Assembly: GCF_002157855.1 (NCBI RefSeq)
Contig: NZ_CP020880.1
Span: forward strand, 1,488,001 to 1,552,000
Reading direction: 5' to 3'
DNA: 64,000 nt
Source of the DNA: Sutcliffiella horikoshii
GTDB taxonomy: Bacteria > Bacillota > Bacilli > Bacillales > Bacillaceae_I
The position numbers and the translations under genes were made by a program. This document shows, piece by piece, positions 18,028 to 26,041 of this stretch (positions are counted from its first letter, which is position 1; every line of letters begins with the position of its first letter). The notes beneath the pieces are model-generated. The model was given only the letters and a program-made list of their open reading frames with translations. It searched no databases and had not been told where the DNA came from.

Positions 18028-18403
18028 CGCATATATCCTTTCTCATCCTTATAAGGAAGATCTCTAATAGAGGTCTTTCATTTTTTATGTAACTAAGGAT
18101 ATTGTACCAATATTATTCTTAGAAACAAGTAAGTCGATTAGAAGAGTTGTTAAATGACATTCATGACAGGACGTCTCTCATCTATCGTCAGACATCTAAA
18201 GCGGATTTGGAGAAAAAATATTAATTTATTGTAAATTTTAATATGAAATTAGCGGTTTAAAAGCAAAAAAATGCAATGAAAAGTAAATATTTTTAACATT
18301 TTGTAAAAAAACAGAAAAAATTGTAGCCGTACCCAACTTCAATTCGTTATACTTTTAATTGTGAGAGAAACACCATCATAATATCTTAGGGGGAAAAAGA
18401 AAC
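18028..18403. other. Divergent intergenic region of the ZIP and phnD genes
   Basis: 376 bp with no plausible gene. It contains an imperfect dyad, TAAGGATATTG to ATTATTCTTA at about 18096-18123, closer to the ZIP gene. Before phnD it is AT-rich, with TATACT near 18348. AGGGGGAAA at 18389-18397 is the phnD ribosome binding site. Confidence 0.5.
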
Positions 18404-19354
18404 ATGAAAAAGTTTTTAACAATCTTTTTGGTTGCAATCCTTGCAATCAGCCTTGCTGCATGTGGCAGTAACAATTCTAGCGGAGAGAACACAAACAACA
18501 ATTCAGGTTCAGACTCTGCTACTGGCGGAGAGCAAATCACTCCAGAAAAAATTGTAATGGGATTTGTACCATCTCAAGAATCCGATACAATTGCTGACAC
18601 TGTAGAGCCATTGGCTGATCGTTTAGGAGAAGAGCTTGGAGTGGAAGTGGAAGGTCGTGTAATGACTGACTATACTGCTTTAATTGAAGCTATGGGTTCA
18701 AATGAAGTTCATGTTGGTTTCATTCCTGCATTTGGTTATGTTTTAGCTAATGAGCAATATGGTGCAGAAGTAATCTTGAAGTCTATCAGATATGGCAGTG
18801 GTACATACAAGGCTCAGTACATCGTAAGAGCAGATTCTGGAATTGAATCACTTGCTGACCTTGAGGGTAAAATTTGGGCATACCCTGATGCTGCTTCTAC
18901 ATCTGGATTCCTATTCCCAGCATCTCAATTAATGGACGAGTTTGACATTGCAAGTGCACAAGATTTACAAACTACCTTTTTCTCTGACACGCTTCAATCC
19001 GGTGGACATGATACAGCTGCAATCGCAGTATACGAAGGAGATGCTGATGTAGCAACGACTTTCGATGATGTTCGTACTGGATTAGAAGAAGAATATCCTG
19101 ACATTATGGAAAAAACAAAGGTCCTTGGTTACACGGATGAAATCCCTAACGATACAATCTCTGTAACAAAAGAATTAGATGATGAATTAGTTCAAAAAAT
19201 TAAAGATACGTTCCTATCTTTTAACGAAGATGAGGACATGATCAAAATCATGAACGAAGTTTACAGCTGGGATGAAATCAGTGAAGCTACTGATGAAGAA
19301 TACAAAGTTGTAAAAGAAACTTATGAGAAATTCAAAGATTCCATTTCTTTCTAA
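18404..19354 (+). CDS. phnD: Phosphonate-type ABC transporter substrate-binding lipoprotein
   Basis: Lipid-anchored periplasmic-binding-type protein. Signal MKKFLTIFLVAILAISLAAC with cysteine 20 as the lipidation site, then a low-complexity Asn/Ser/Gly linker. The mature domain starts IVMGFVPSQESDTI, characteristic of the PhnD family, and includes DLEGKIWAYPD and TSGFLFP (anion-binding helix start). Length 316. It opens a phnDCEE operon. No C-P lyase genes are nearby, so the ligand may be a phosphonate, phosphite or a phosphate ester; this cannot be settled from sequence. Confidence 0.93.
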   Translation: MKKFLTIFLVAILAISLAACGSNNSSGENTNNNSGSDSATGGEQITPEKIVMGFVPSQESDTIADTVEPLADRLGEELGVEVEGRVMTDYTALIEAMGSNEVHVGFIPAFGYVLANEQYGAEVILKSIRYGSGTYKAQYIVRADSGIESLADLEGKIWAYPDAASTSGFLFPASQLMDEFDIASAQDLQTTFFSDTLQSGGHDTAAIAVYEGDADVATTFDDVRTGLEEEYPDIMEKTKVLGYTDEIPNDTISVTKELDDELVQKIKDTFLSFNEDEDMIKIMNEVYSWDEISEATDEEYKVVKETYEKFKDSISF

Positions 19355-19376
19355 TAATTTTATATGATTTGCAATC

Positions 19377-19407
19377 TAGGGGGAGGTTGCTTCCCCTATT
19401 TTGTTTT
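19377..19407 (+). terminator. Intercistronic hairpin between phnD and phnC
   Basis: TAGGGG, 10-base loop region, CCCCTA followed by TTTTGTTTTG. As usual for binding-protein operons, it probably reduces transcription of the downstream membrane genes or stabilises the upstream message. Confidence 0.75.
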
Positions 19408-19436
19408 GTATGTTAAGAATTGAGGGGGTTTGCAAC

Positions 19437-20210
19437 ATGATACAGTTCAAAGATGTTTCCTTGGTTTATCCAAATGGAACACAAGGGTTGAAGAATATTA
19501 ATGTAACCATTAATGAGGGCGAATTTGTGGTAATTGTCGGCTTGTCCGGTGCAGGTAAATCAACATTTATTAGAAGTATTAATAGATTGGTTACTCCCAC
19601 TGATGGAGAGCTAAATGTAGACAATGAAAATATACTAACCTACCGTAACAATGACTTACGAAAATTACGAACTAAAGTGGGAATGATTTTTCAGAACTAT
19701 AATCTTGTAAAAAGATCGAATGTTTTGAAAAATGTACTTGCTGGTCGTTTAGGATATACAGGAACACTACGTTCAACCTTGAATTTATTTAAGAAAGAAG
19801 ATCTCGCCCTTGCTTATGAAAGCTTGAAGCGTGTAAATATAGAAGAAAAACTATATAACCGTGCGGATGAATTGAGTGGAGGACAACAGCAACGTGTAAG
19901 TATTGCCCGTGTTCTGACGCAAAAGCCTAAATACATTCTAGCAGATGAGCCGGTTGCCTCACTTGACCCACCCACCTCTCATCAGGTAATGACGTACCTG
20001 AAAAAGATCAATAAAGAAGATAAAATTACAACCATTGTAAATCTTCATTTTATTGATATGGCAATGGAGTATGCAGACCGAATTATTGGCATGAGAGCAG
20101 GCGAGGTAGTATTCGACGGTCCGGTATCAGAAGTGTCCGAGAAAACTTTCGAACAAATTTATGGGCGTGCAATTCGTGAAGACGATTTGCGCGGAGGTGT
20201 AGAACAGTGA
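19437..20210 (+). CDS. phnC: Phosphonate-type ABC transporter ATP-binding protein
   Basis: ATPase of the importer. Walker A GLSGAGKS near residue 37, Q-loop in MIFQNYNLV, signature LSGGQQQR near residue 148, Walker B ILADEPVASLD and the H-loop HFIDMA. Length 257 from ATG at 19437, preceded by GAGGGGG; the 12-residue extension from 19401 lacks a binding site. It overlaps phnE by 4 bp (GTGA). It works with the two permeases and PhnD. Confidence 0.95.
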   Translation: MIQFKDVSLVYPNGTQGLKNINVTINEGEFVVIVGLSGAGKSTFIRSINRLVTPTDGELNVDNENILTYRNNDLRKLRTKVGMIFQNYNLVKRSNVLKNVLAGRLGYTGTLRSTLNLFKKEDLALAYESLKRVNIEEKLYNRADELSGGQQQRVSIARVLTQKPKYILADEPVASLDPPTSHQVMTYLKKINKEDKITTIVNLHFIDMAMEYADRIIGMRAGEVVFDGPVSEVSEKTFEQIYGRAIREDDLRGGVEQ

Positions 20211-21007
20211 AGCTAGAGGAACAAAAATCCGCACCTTCACTCCTGCCTGCCAAAACGAAAGCCAGAATATCCGTCATATTTGCTGCAGTAATAGGTTTTT
20301 ATATTCTTAGTACTGTCAAGACCGGAGCTACTATTGGAGATCTGCTGGATGGGATCCCAAATATGGGAAGAGTAATCGTAAAGTTCTTTCCGCCGAATTT
20401 CAACGTTTTTGTTCATATAATTGAACCCTTGGCTGTTACCATTCAAATGGCTATTATTGCAACCACTGTTGCAGCCTTTCTTTGTATCCCTTTAAGTTTA
20501 TTGGCTGCACAAAACGTAACATCTAATAAATTTGTATATACATTTGTTCGTTCTCTATTGAATATTTTGCGTACTATCCCGGACTTAGTGCTTGCAGTTA
20601 TTTTCGTTGGTTTATTTGGAATTGGGGTTCTCCCTGGTATTCTAGCACTCATTATCTTTTCATTAGGAATTTTAGCAAAGTTAATCAGTGAAACGATTGA
20701 GTCCGTTGATATGAATCCAATGGAAGCGATGAGCGCATCGGGAGCAAATACATTGCAAAAGATATCATTTGCTCTGATACCGCAAGTGTTGCCTCAATTT
20801 GTTTCATTTGTACTTTATGTATTTGAGATCAATATTCGTGCCTCTGTTGTCTTAGGTTTAGTAGGAGCGGGGGGAATTGGTATTGTATTGAGTCAACAGC
20901 TTAAGTTTTACAATTACCCGAACGCGATGTTAATTATACTTGTAATATTTGTTCTGGTCGTAGTTATTGAATACATCTCAACTAAAATCAGGGAGGCGAT
21001 CGTATAA
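20207..21007 (+). CDS. phnE: Phosphonate-type ABC transporter permease (first copy)
   Basis: Integral membrane permease with about six segments. The cytoplasmic EAA-type loop is EAMSASGANTLQKISFALIPQ near residue 180, the coupling site for PhnC. GTG at 20207 overlaps the phnC stop. Length 266. Its stop codon overlaps the ATG of the second permease (TAATG). It resembles the following gene and probably pairs with it as a heterodimer. Confidence 0.93.
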   Translation: MKLEEQKSAPSLLPAKTKARISVIFAAVIGFYILSTVKTGATIGDLLDGIPNMGRVIVKFFPPNFNVFVHIIEPLAVTIQMAIIATTVAAFLCIPLSLLAAQNVTSNKFVYTFVRSLLNILRTIPDLVLAVIFVGLFGIGVLPGILALIIFSLGILAKLISETIESVDMNPMEAMSASGANTLQKISFALIPQVLPQFVSFVLYVFEINIRASVVLGLVGAGGIGIVLSQQLKFYNYPNAMLIILVIFVLVVVIEYISTKIREAIV

Positions 21008-21804
21008 TGGAACTAGTATTACCTCCCAAAAAGAAGAGATCTGGATTAAAAACGCTGAGAAATTGGGGGATTTTCCTTTTTCTTATCGTGATGTATATTT
21101 GGACTTTTACAGGAATCGATATTGACTGGGGACGCGCTTTTGAAAGAATGATCAATAACTTCCAACGAGTTATTCCGAAATTGTTCAATCCTGAATGGGC
21201 ATCTATTGGGAAAGTATGGACTGCAATGGTAGAAACATTATATATTGCGTTTGCAGGTTCCTTAATGGCAGCAATCATTGCTATTCCTTTAGGGTTTATG
21301 GCTGCTCAAAATATGACAAAGAGTAAGGTTCTTACTACATTTGGCAAATGGGTCCTTAGTGGAATTCGTGCATTTCCAGATTTGATTCTGGCTATTCTGT
21401 TTGTTGTAGCAGTAGGTCCGAATCCTTTTGCTGGTGTACTTGCCATTGCCATCGGATCTACAGGAATGCTTGGGAAATTATATTCGGAAGTATTGGAATC
21501 CATTGATATGAACATAGTGGAAGCAATGGAAGCGAGCGGAGCTAATAAAGTTCAGATCCTGTTTCATGGTGTGATACCGCAAATCATCCCTGAATTCTTA
21601 TCCTATGCTATATATCGTTTTGAGATTGACGTACGTGCTTCAACTATCCTTGGTATCGTAGGTGCTGGGGGTATCGGTACACTTATTCAATTTGCGCAAA
21701 TGAACCGCAATTGGGAAGAGATGGGACTGATCCTTTTGGTCATCGTAGTGGTCGTTACGATCATTGACTTCCTTTCTGCATCAATCCGTAAAAGAATTGT
21801 ATAG
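21007..21804 (+). CDS. phnE: Phosphonate-type ABC transporter permease (second copy)
   Basis: Paralog of the preceding gene. EAA-type loop EAMEASGANKVQILFHGVIPQ near residue 178, followed by ASTILGIVGAGGIGTLI. About six membrane segments in 265 residues. ATG at 21007 overlaps the previous stop by one base. The paired permease layout is common in Gram-positive phn operons. A hairpin at 21817 follows. Confidence 0.93.
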   Translation: MELVLPPKKKRSGLKTLRNWGIFLFLIVMYIWTFTGIDIDWGRAFERMINNFQRVIPKLFNPEWASIGKVWTAMVETLYIAFAGSLMAAIIAIPLGFMAAQNMTKSKVLTTFGKWVLSGIRAFPDLILAILFVVAVGPNPFAGVLAIAIGSTGMLGKLYSEVLESIDMNIVEAMEASGANKVQILFHGVIPQIIPEFLSYAIYRFEIDVRASTILGIVGAGGIGTLIQFAQMNRNWEEMGLILLVIVVVVTIIDFLSASIRKRIV

Positions 21805-21816
21805 TCTCAATTACTG

Positions 21817-21850
21817 TAGGGTTGATCATTATGATCGACCCTATCTTTCG
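21817..21850 (+). terminator. Hairpin after the second permease
   Basis: Near-perfect inverted repeat TAGGGTTGATCAT / ATGATCGACCCTA followed by a short pyrimidine run. The T-run is weak, so read-through into the nucleotidase gene is possible. Confidence 0.65.
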
Positions 21851-21886
21851 TTCTAAAAAAATTATGAGGTAAAGGAGGCATCCGTT

Positions 21887-23467
21887 TTGAAGCTTAATTT
21901 GACTATATTAGAAACAAGCGATGTCCATGGCTCCATCATGCCTATAAACTATGGGAATAATGAATATACACCACTAGGTCTTGCAAAGGTGTCCACCATC
22001 TTAAAAGAAGAGAGAGCAAATGGTGGGCATGTATTAGTTATAGACAATGGAGACCTTATCCAAGGAACGCCATTAACCTATCACTATGTAAAAAAACAAG
22101 ATAATGAAGAAAATCCTATGATACGTGTGTTAAACCATCTTAAGTATGACGCGGCCGTAGTAGGGAACCATGAGTTTAATTATGGCATGGATGTGTTAAA
22201 ACAAGCTGTCGAGTCTTGTGATTTTCCGTGGTTGTGTGCCAATATTTTAAATGAACAAAATGGAAAACCTTTTTTAGGAAAGCCATATATCATTAAACAA
22301 TATGATTCTGTTAAAGTTGCCGTCTTGGGAGTGACAACCCATTATATTCCTAATTGGGAGGACCCATCTCATATAAAAGGCTTAACGTTTGAAGAAGCGT
22401 TAAAATCCACGGAAAAATGGGTCAATTTAATTCAGGAAAAAGAAAATCCAGATCTACTTATAGTCAGCTACCATGGTGGGTTCGAAAAAGATCCTGTTAC
22501 TGGAGAAGTAACGGAAAACCTGACCGGAGAGAATCAAGGCTATGAGATCTGTGAAAAAATAGCAGGTATTGATATCCTCCTCACAGGTCACCAGCACCGT
22601 ACAATTGCCACAACGATAAATAATGTTCTTGTCCTCCAACCCAGCGTTAATGGTCAAATGGTTGGAAAAGCAACCATTTCCTTTGAAAAGACAGATGGTA
22701 AGTGGGAGATTGCGGATAAGAAAGCGGAGTTAATACCAGTAGCACACGTGGAACCAGATAAAAAAGTAATAGAATTAATTCAAGATGATGAAACAGCCAC
22801 ACAAAAATGGCTTGATACACCGATGGGAAAAATAAAAGGCAATATGTTGGTCGAAGATGCACATCAAATTCGCTTAGGCGATAACCCACTAATCGAATTC
22901 ATCAATAAGGTTCAAATGAAGGTGTCCGGTGCAGATATTTCTAATACTGCTCTATTTCATAATAACTCTCCAGGATTTCCACCCAATGTCACAATGAGAG
23001 ATATTGTTTCTAATTATATTTATCCAAATACGTTGAAGGTGATTTTGATTACAGGTCAAGATATAAAAGATGCCCTAGAACGATCTGCCTCCTATTTTAT
23101 GATTGGAACAAACGGTGAGTTAGAGGTGAACCCTACCTTTACCACCCCAAAACCCCAACATTATAATTACGACATGTGGGAAGGAATTGAGTATATATTG
23201 GACATTAGGAAGCCAATTGGAGAGAGGGTTGTGAAATTAGCAAGAGATGGGCGTGATATCGACAGGAATCAAGAGTTCGAAGTGGTTATGAACAACTACC
23301 GTGCAGGCGGTGGCGGTGACTATACTATGTATCGTGACAAGAGGGTAGTAAAGGATATCCCTATGGACATGTCCGAATTAATTGCTAACTATATTCTTGG
23401 AGAAAAGATAATTGAAGCGACAGTAGATCGGAATTGGAAGGTAATATGGAAAGATGAAAACATTTAA
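21887..23467 (+). CDS. Bifunctional metallophosphatase/5'-nucleotidase family protein
   Basis: Two-domain 5'-nucleotidase/UshA family enzyme. The calcineurin-like domain carries the metal ligands: LETSDVHGS near residue 10, VIDNGDLIQGTP, VGNHEFNYG near residue 100, and the GHQHR block near residue 236. The C-terminal substrate domain includes YNYDMWEGIEYILDI near residue 425 and NNYRAGGGGDY. TTG at 21887 follows AAAGGAGG. No signal peptide is visible, unlike most secreted members, so a cytosolic enzyme for nucleotides or cyclic nucleotides is likely. Placement after the phn importer suggests joint use in organophosphate scavenging; that is inference. Confidence 0.9.
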   Translation: MKLNLTILETSDVHGSIMPINYGNNEYTPLGLAKVSTILKEERANGGHVLVIDNGDLIQGTPLTYHYVKKQDNEENPMIRVLNHLKYDAAVVGNHEFNYGMDVLKQAVESCDFPWLCANILNEQNGKPFLGKPYIIKQYDSVKVAVLGVTTHYIPNWEDPSHIKGLTFEEALKSTEKWVNLIQEKENPDLLIVSYHGGFEKDPVTGEVTENLTGENQGYEICEKIAGIDILLTGHQHRTIATTINNVLVLQPSVNGQMVGKATISFEKTDGKWEIADKKAELIPVAHVEPDKKVIELIQDDETATQKWLDTPMGKIKGNMLVEDAHQIRLGDNPLIEFINKVQMKVSGADISNTALFHNNSPGFPPNVTMRDIVSNYIYPNTLKVILITGQDIKDALERSASYFMIGTNGELEVNPTFTTPKPQHYNYDMWEGIEYILDIRKPIGERVVKLARDGRDIDRNQEFEVVMNNYRAGGGGDYTMYRDKRVVKDIPMDMSELIANYILGEKIIEATVDRNWKVIWKDENI

Positions 23468-23571
23468 TAGAACTAGGATTTTACATTTTCTTGAATTTTA
23501 ATTGACGAATCAAGCCAAGTACTATACCATTAGTCTTAATTCAAGATATTTTAAAAAAAGGAATGACTATT

Positions 23572-24024
23572 ATGGCAGAAAGACACGAGCTCGACACTTC
23601 ACTAAAGTTATTTATTGTTCTTTCCAGAGCGTTTCGTGCATTGAATGACAAAGCAAACCAATCTATCCAAAGCTTTAAATTGAATCCAACTGAATTTGCA
23701 GTGCTAGAACTTCTCTATCACAAAGGCGAGCAACCATTACAGCAAATCGGCGGGAAAATATTATTGGCAAGCGGAAGCATCACATATGTGGTCGATAAGT
23801 TGGAAAACAAAGGACTCCTAGTCCGAAAAGCTTGTCCAAAAGACAGAAGGGTAACCTACGCCCAAATAACGGACGAAGGAAAGCAACTACTGAATGAAAT
23901 ATTCCCAAAACACGAACAGCACATCCACACCCTAGTGGACGGCCTTACCCAACAAGAAAAAGAACAAGCCATCCAACTCATCAAAAAACTCGGCCTAAAC
24001 GCCCAACAAAAGACTGACCATTAA
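23572..24024 (+). CDS. mhqR: MarR family regulator, MhqR-like
   Basis: Winged-helix repressor of 150 residues. The recognition region reads LQQIGGKILLASGSITYVVDKLE, and the wing CPKDRRVTYAQIT. The text is close to B. subtilis MhqR (YkvE) as I remember it, including the NPTEFAVLELLYHKGEQPLQQIG block. MhqR represses quinone and catechol detoxification genes; no such gene is adjacent here. Start: ATG at 23572 lies 9 bases after AAAAGGA, whereas ATG at 23563 is too close. Synteny towards clpE and ykvI supports the assignment. Confidence 0.78.
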   Translation: MAERHELDTSLKLFIVLSRAFRALNDKANQSIQSFKLNPTEFAVLELLYHKGEQPLQQIGGKILLASGSITYVVDKLENKGLLVRKACPKDRRVTYAQITDEGKQLLNEIFPKHEQHIHTLVDGLTQQEKEQAIQLIKKLGLNAQQKTDH

Positions 24025-24059
24025 TGGTTGGTTTTTTTTGTGGTTTTTTGTTGTGAAAA

Positions 24060-24094
24060 AAATTCCTTGTGGGGTCAGACCCCACAAGGAATTT
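24060..24094. terminator. Perfect palindrome with 17-bp arms
   Basis: Arms AAATTCCTTGTGGGGTC and GACCCCACAAGGAATTT separated by one base, preceded by an A-run and followed by TCTTCTTT. It can terminate transcription after the MarR gene in either direction. A weaker dyad (ACCATTAATGGT then a T-run) lies at 24017-24038. Confidence 0.75.
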
Positions 24095-24151
24095 CTTCTT
24101 TCATGTCGAATACATATAAGGTGAAGTCTGTTTGTAAAGGGGATAATACAT

Positions 24152-25846
24152 ATGAGATTTGAAGAGTTTGGTTATACTCGTCCTAATATGGATGAGGTGG
24201 AGAAGAGGTTTATGGCTGCTGTAGAGAGGTTTGAGGCGGCAGATTCTGTTGGATTGCAGGAGGAAGCGATTAGGGAGATAAATGATGTGCGGAATCAATT
24301 AAGTACAGATTTTAACTTAGTCTATATTCGTCACTCCATTGATACGAACGATGAATTTTATAAAGAAGAGCAAGATTTCCTCGATGAAATCGAACCTCTT
24401 ACGAAATCTTTAGAAACAAAGTTTTATAAAGCGCTGGTCAAGTCACCGTTCAGAAACGAGCTTGAAAAAAAATGGGGGACACAGCTTTTTGCTTTGGCAG
24501 AATGTGAACTAAAGACATTCGATGATGCGATTATCGAAGACCTTCAACTTGAAAATAAACTTTCAACCAAATACTCAAAGCTGGTTGCTTCTGCAAAGAT
24601 TAATTTTAATGGAGAAGAGCTGACACTGGCTCAATTAGATCCATACACGGAGTCCGAGGATCGTGCCATCCGCAAGCAAGCAAGTGAAGCGAAATTTGGT
24701 TTCTTTCAAGAGAACCAAGAAGAGTTCGACGAAATCTTTAACCAACTTGTTAAAGTCCGTACGAAAATGGCCAAGAAGCTTGGCTACGAAAGTTTTGTGG
24801 AGCTTGGATATGCCCGTATGACCCGTACGGATTATAATGCGGAAATGGTTGCTAAATTCCGAGATCAAGTAAAAGATTCCATCGTTCCTTTAGTAGAAAA
24901 GCTTGCTGAAAGGCAGCAGGAACGTATCGGTATAGATTCCATGAAGTATTATGATGAAGGCTTTAAATTCCAAACAGGTAATGCTAAGCCAAAAGGAACA
25001 CCTGAATGGATCATAGAAAATGGTAAACAAATGTATGAAGAACTGTCTGAAGAGACAAAAGAGTTTTTCCAATTTATGATTGATAAAAACTTGATGGATC
25101 TTGTTGCGAAAAAAGGGAAGGAAGCAGGCGGGTACTGCACCTATATCCCAACCTATAAGGCACCGTATATCTTCTCGAATTTTAACGGAACGAGTGGAGA
25201 CATTGATGTTCTCACACATGAAGCGGGACATGCATTCCAAGTCTATATGAGCCGTGATTTTGATGTGCCTGAGTATAACTGGCCAACTTATGAGGCATGT
25301 GAAATTCACTCTATGAGCATGGAATTCTTCACTTGGCCTTGGATGAACCTATTTTTCAAAGAGGATACAGACAAATATAAGTTCTCTCATCTAAGTGGAG
25401 CGATTTCCTTCTTGCCATATGGTGTCGCAGTTGATGAATTCCAACATTATGTATATCAAAACCCAGAAGGAACTCCTGCAGAAAGAAATCAAGCATGGAG
25501 AGAGATTGAAAAGAAATACCTGCCGGGCCGTGACTATGATGGAAATTCCTATCTAGAAGCAGGTGGTTTCTGGCAGCGTCAAGGCCATATATATCGTACA
25601 CCTTTCTATTACATTGATTACACATTAGCCCAAATATGCGCCCTGCAATATTGGAAGCTTTCACAAGAAAATCCTGAATCTGCATGGACCTCCTATTTGG
25701 AACTTTGCAAACAAGGTGGTAGCAAATCATTTGTGGACTTAGTTAAATTTGCAGGTCTCCGATCTCCGTTTGAGGATGGTTGTGTAGAGTCGGTTGTCGG
25801 CGAGATTGAAAATTATTTAAATGAAGTGAATGATAAAGCATTATAA
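24152..25846 (+). CDS. M3 family oligoendopeptidase
   Basis: Zinc metallopeptidase of the PepF/M3 type, 564 residues. The active-site motif HEAGHAF is near residue 357, with the third ligand downstream in CEIHSMSMEFFTWPW. Cytosolic; degrades short peptides. ATG at 24152 follows AAAGGGG at 24137-24143. It stands alone between two terminators. Family assignment is firm, but the specific paralog is not; B. subtilis PepF proteins are somewhat longer. Confidence 0.93.
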   Translation: MRFEEFGYTRPNMDEVEKRFMAAVERFEAADSVGLQEEAIREINDVRNQLSTDFNLVYIRHSIDTNDEFYKEEQDFLDEIEPLTKSLETKFYKALVKSPFRNELEKKWGTQLFALAECELKTFDDAIIEDLQLENKLSTKYSKLVASAKINFNGEELTLAQLDPYTESEDRAIRKQASEAKFGFFQENQEEFDEIFNQLVKVRTKMAKKLGYESFVELGYARMTRTDYNAEMVAKFRDQVKDSIVPLVEKLAERQQERIGIDSMKYYDEGFKFQTGNAKPKGTPEWIIENGKQMYEELSEETKEFFQFMIDKNLMDLVAKKGKEAGGYCTYIPTYKAPYIFSNFNGTSGDIDVLTHEAGHAFQVYMSRDFDVPEYNWPTYEACEIHSMSMEFFTWPWMNLFFKEDTDKYKFSHLSGAISFLPYGVAVDEFQHYVYQNPEGTPAERNQAWREIEKKYLPGRDYDGNSYLEAGGFWQRQGHIYRTPFYYIDYTLAQICALQYWKLSQENPESAWTSYLELCKQGGSKSFVDLVKFAGLRSPFEDGCVESVVGEIENYLNEVNDKAL

Positions 25847-25850
25847 TAGA

Positions 25851-25883
25851 TGAAGCTGTCGTACTCTCCGGCAGCTTTTTCTT
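25851..25883 (+). terminator. Intrinsic terminator after the M3 peptidase gene
   Basis: AAGCTGTCG, seven-base loop, CGGCAGCTT and a T-run. Confidence 0.88.
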
Positions 25884-26041
25884 TCACTTTTATCGCAAAT
25901 TTTGTAGAATAAAGGGTATACTTTAACCAAAATAGAATTAAATACTCTTAAAATTATTAGTAAAAATCGGTAAGCTACATAAAGATTTTTATGAAGATAC
26001 TACTATTAACATTTTTAGTATCAGAAAAGGAAGTGACTGTT

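Noticed and set aside
24890-25730. Long minus-strand frames of 124-139 residues opposite the M3 peptidase
   Set aside because: Cysteine- and histidine-rich antisense translations without start signals; the plus strand carries the HEAGH motif gene.
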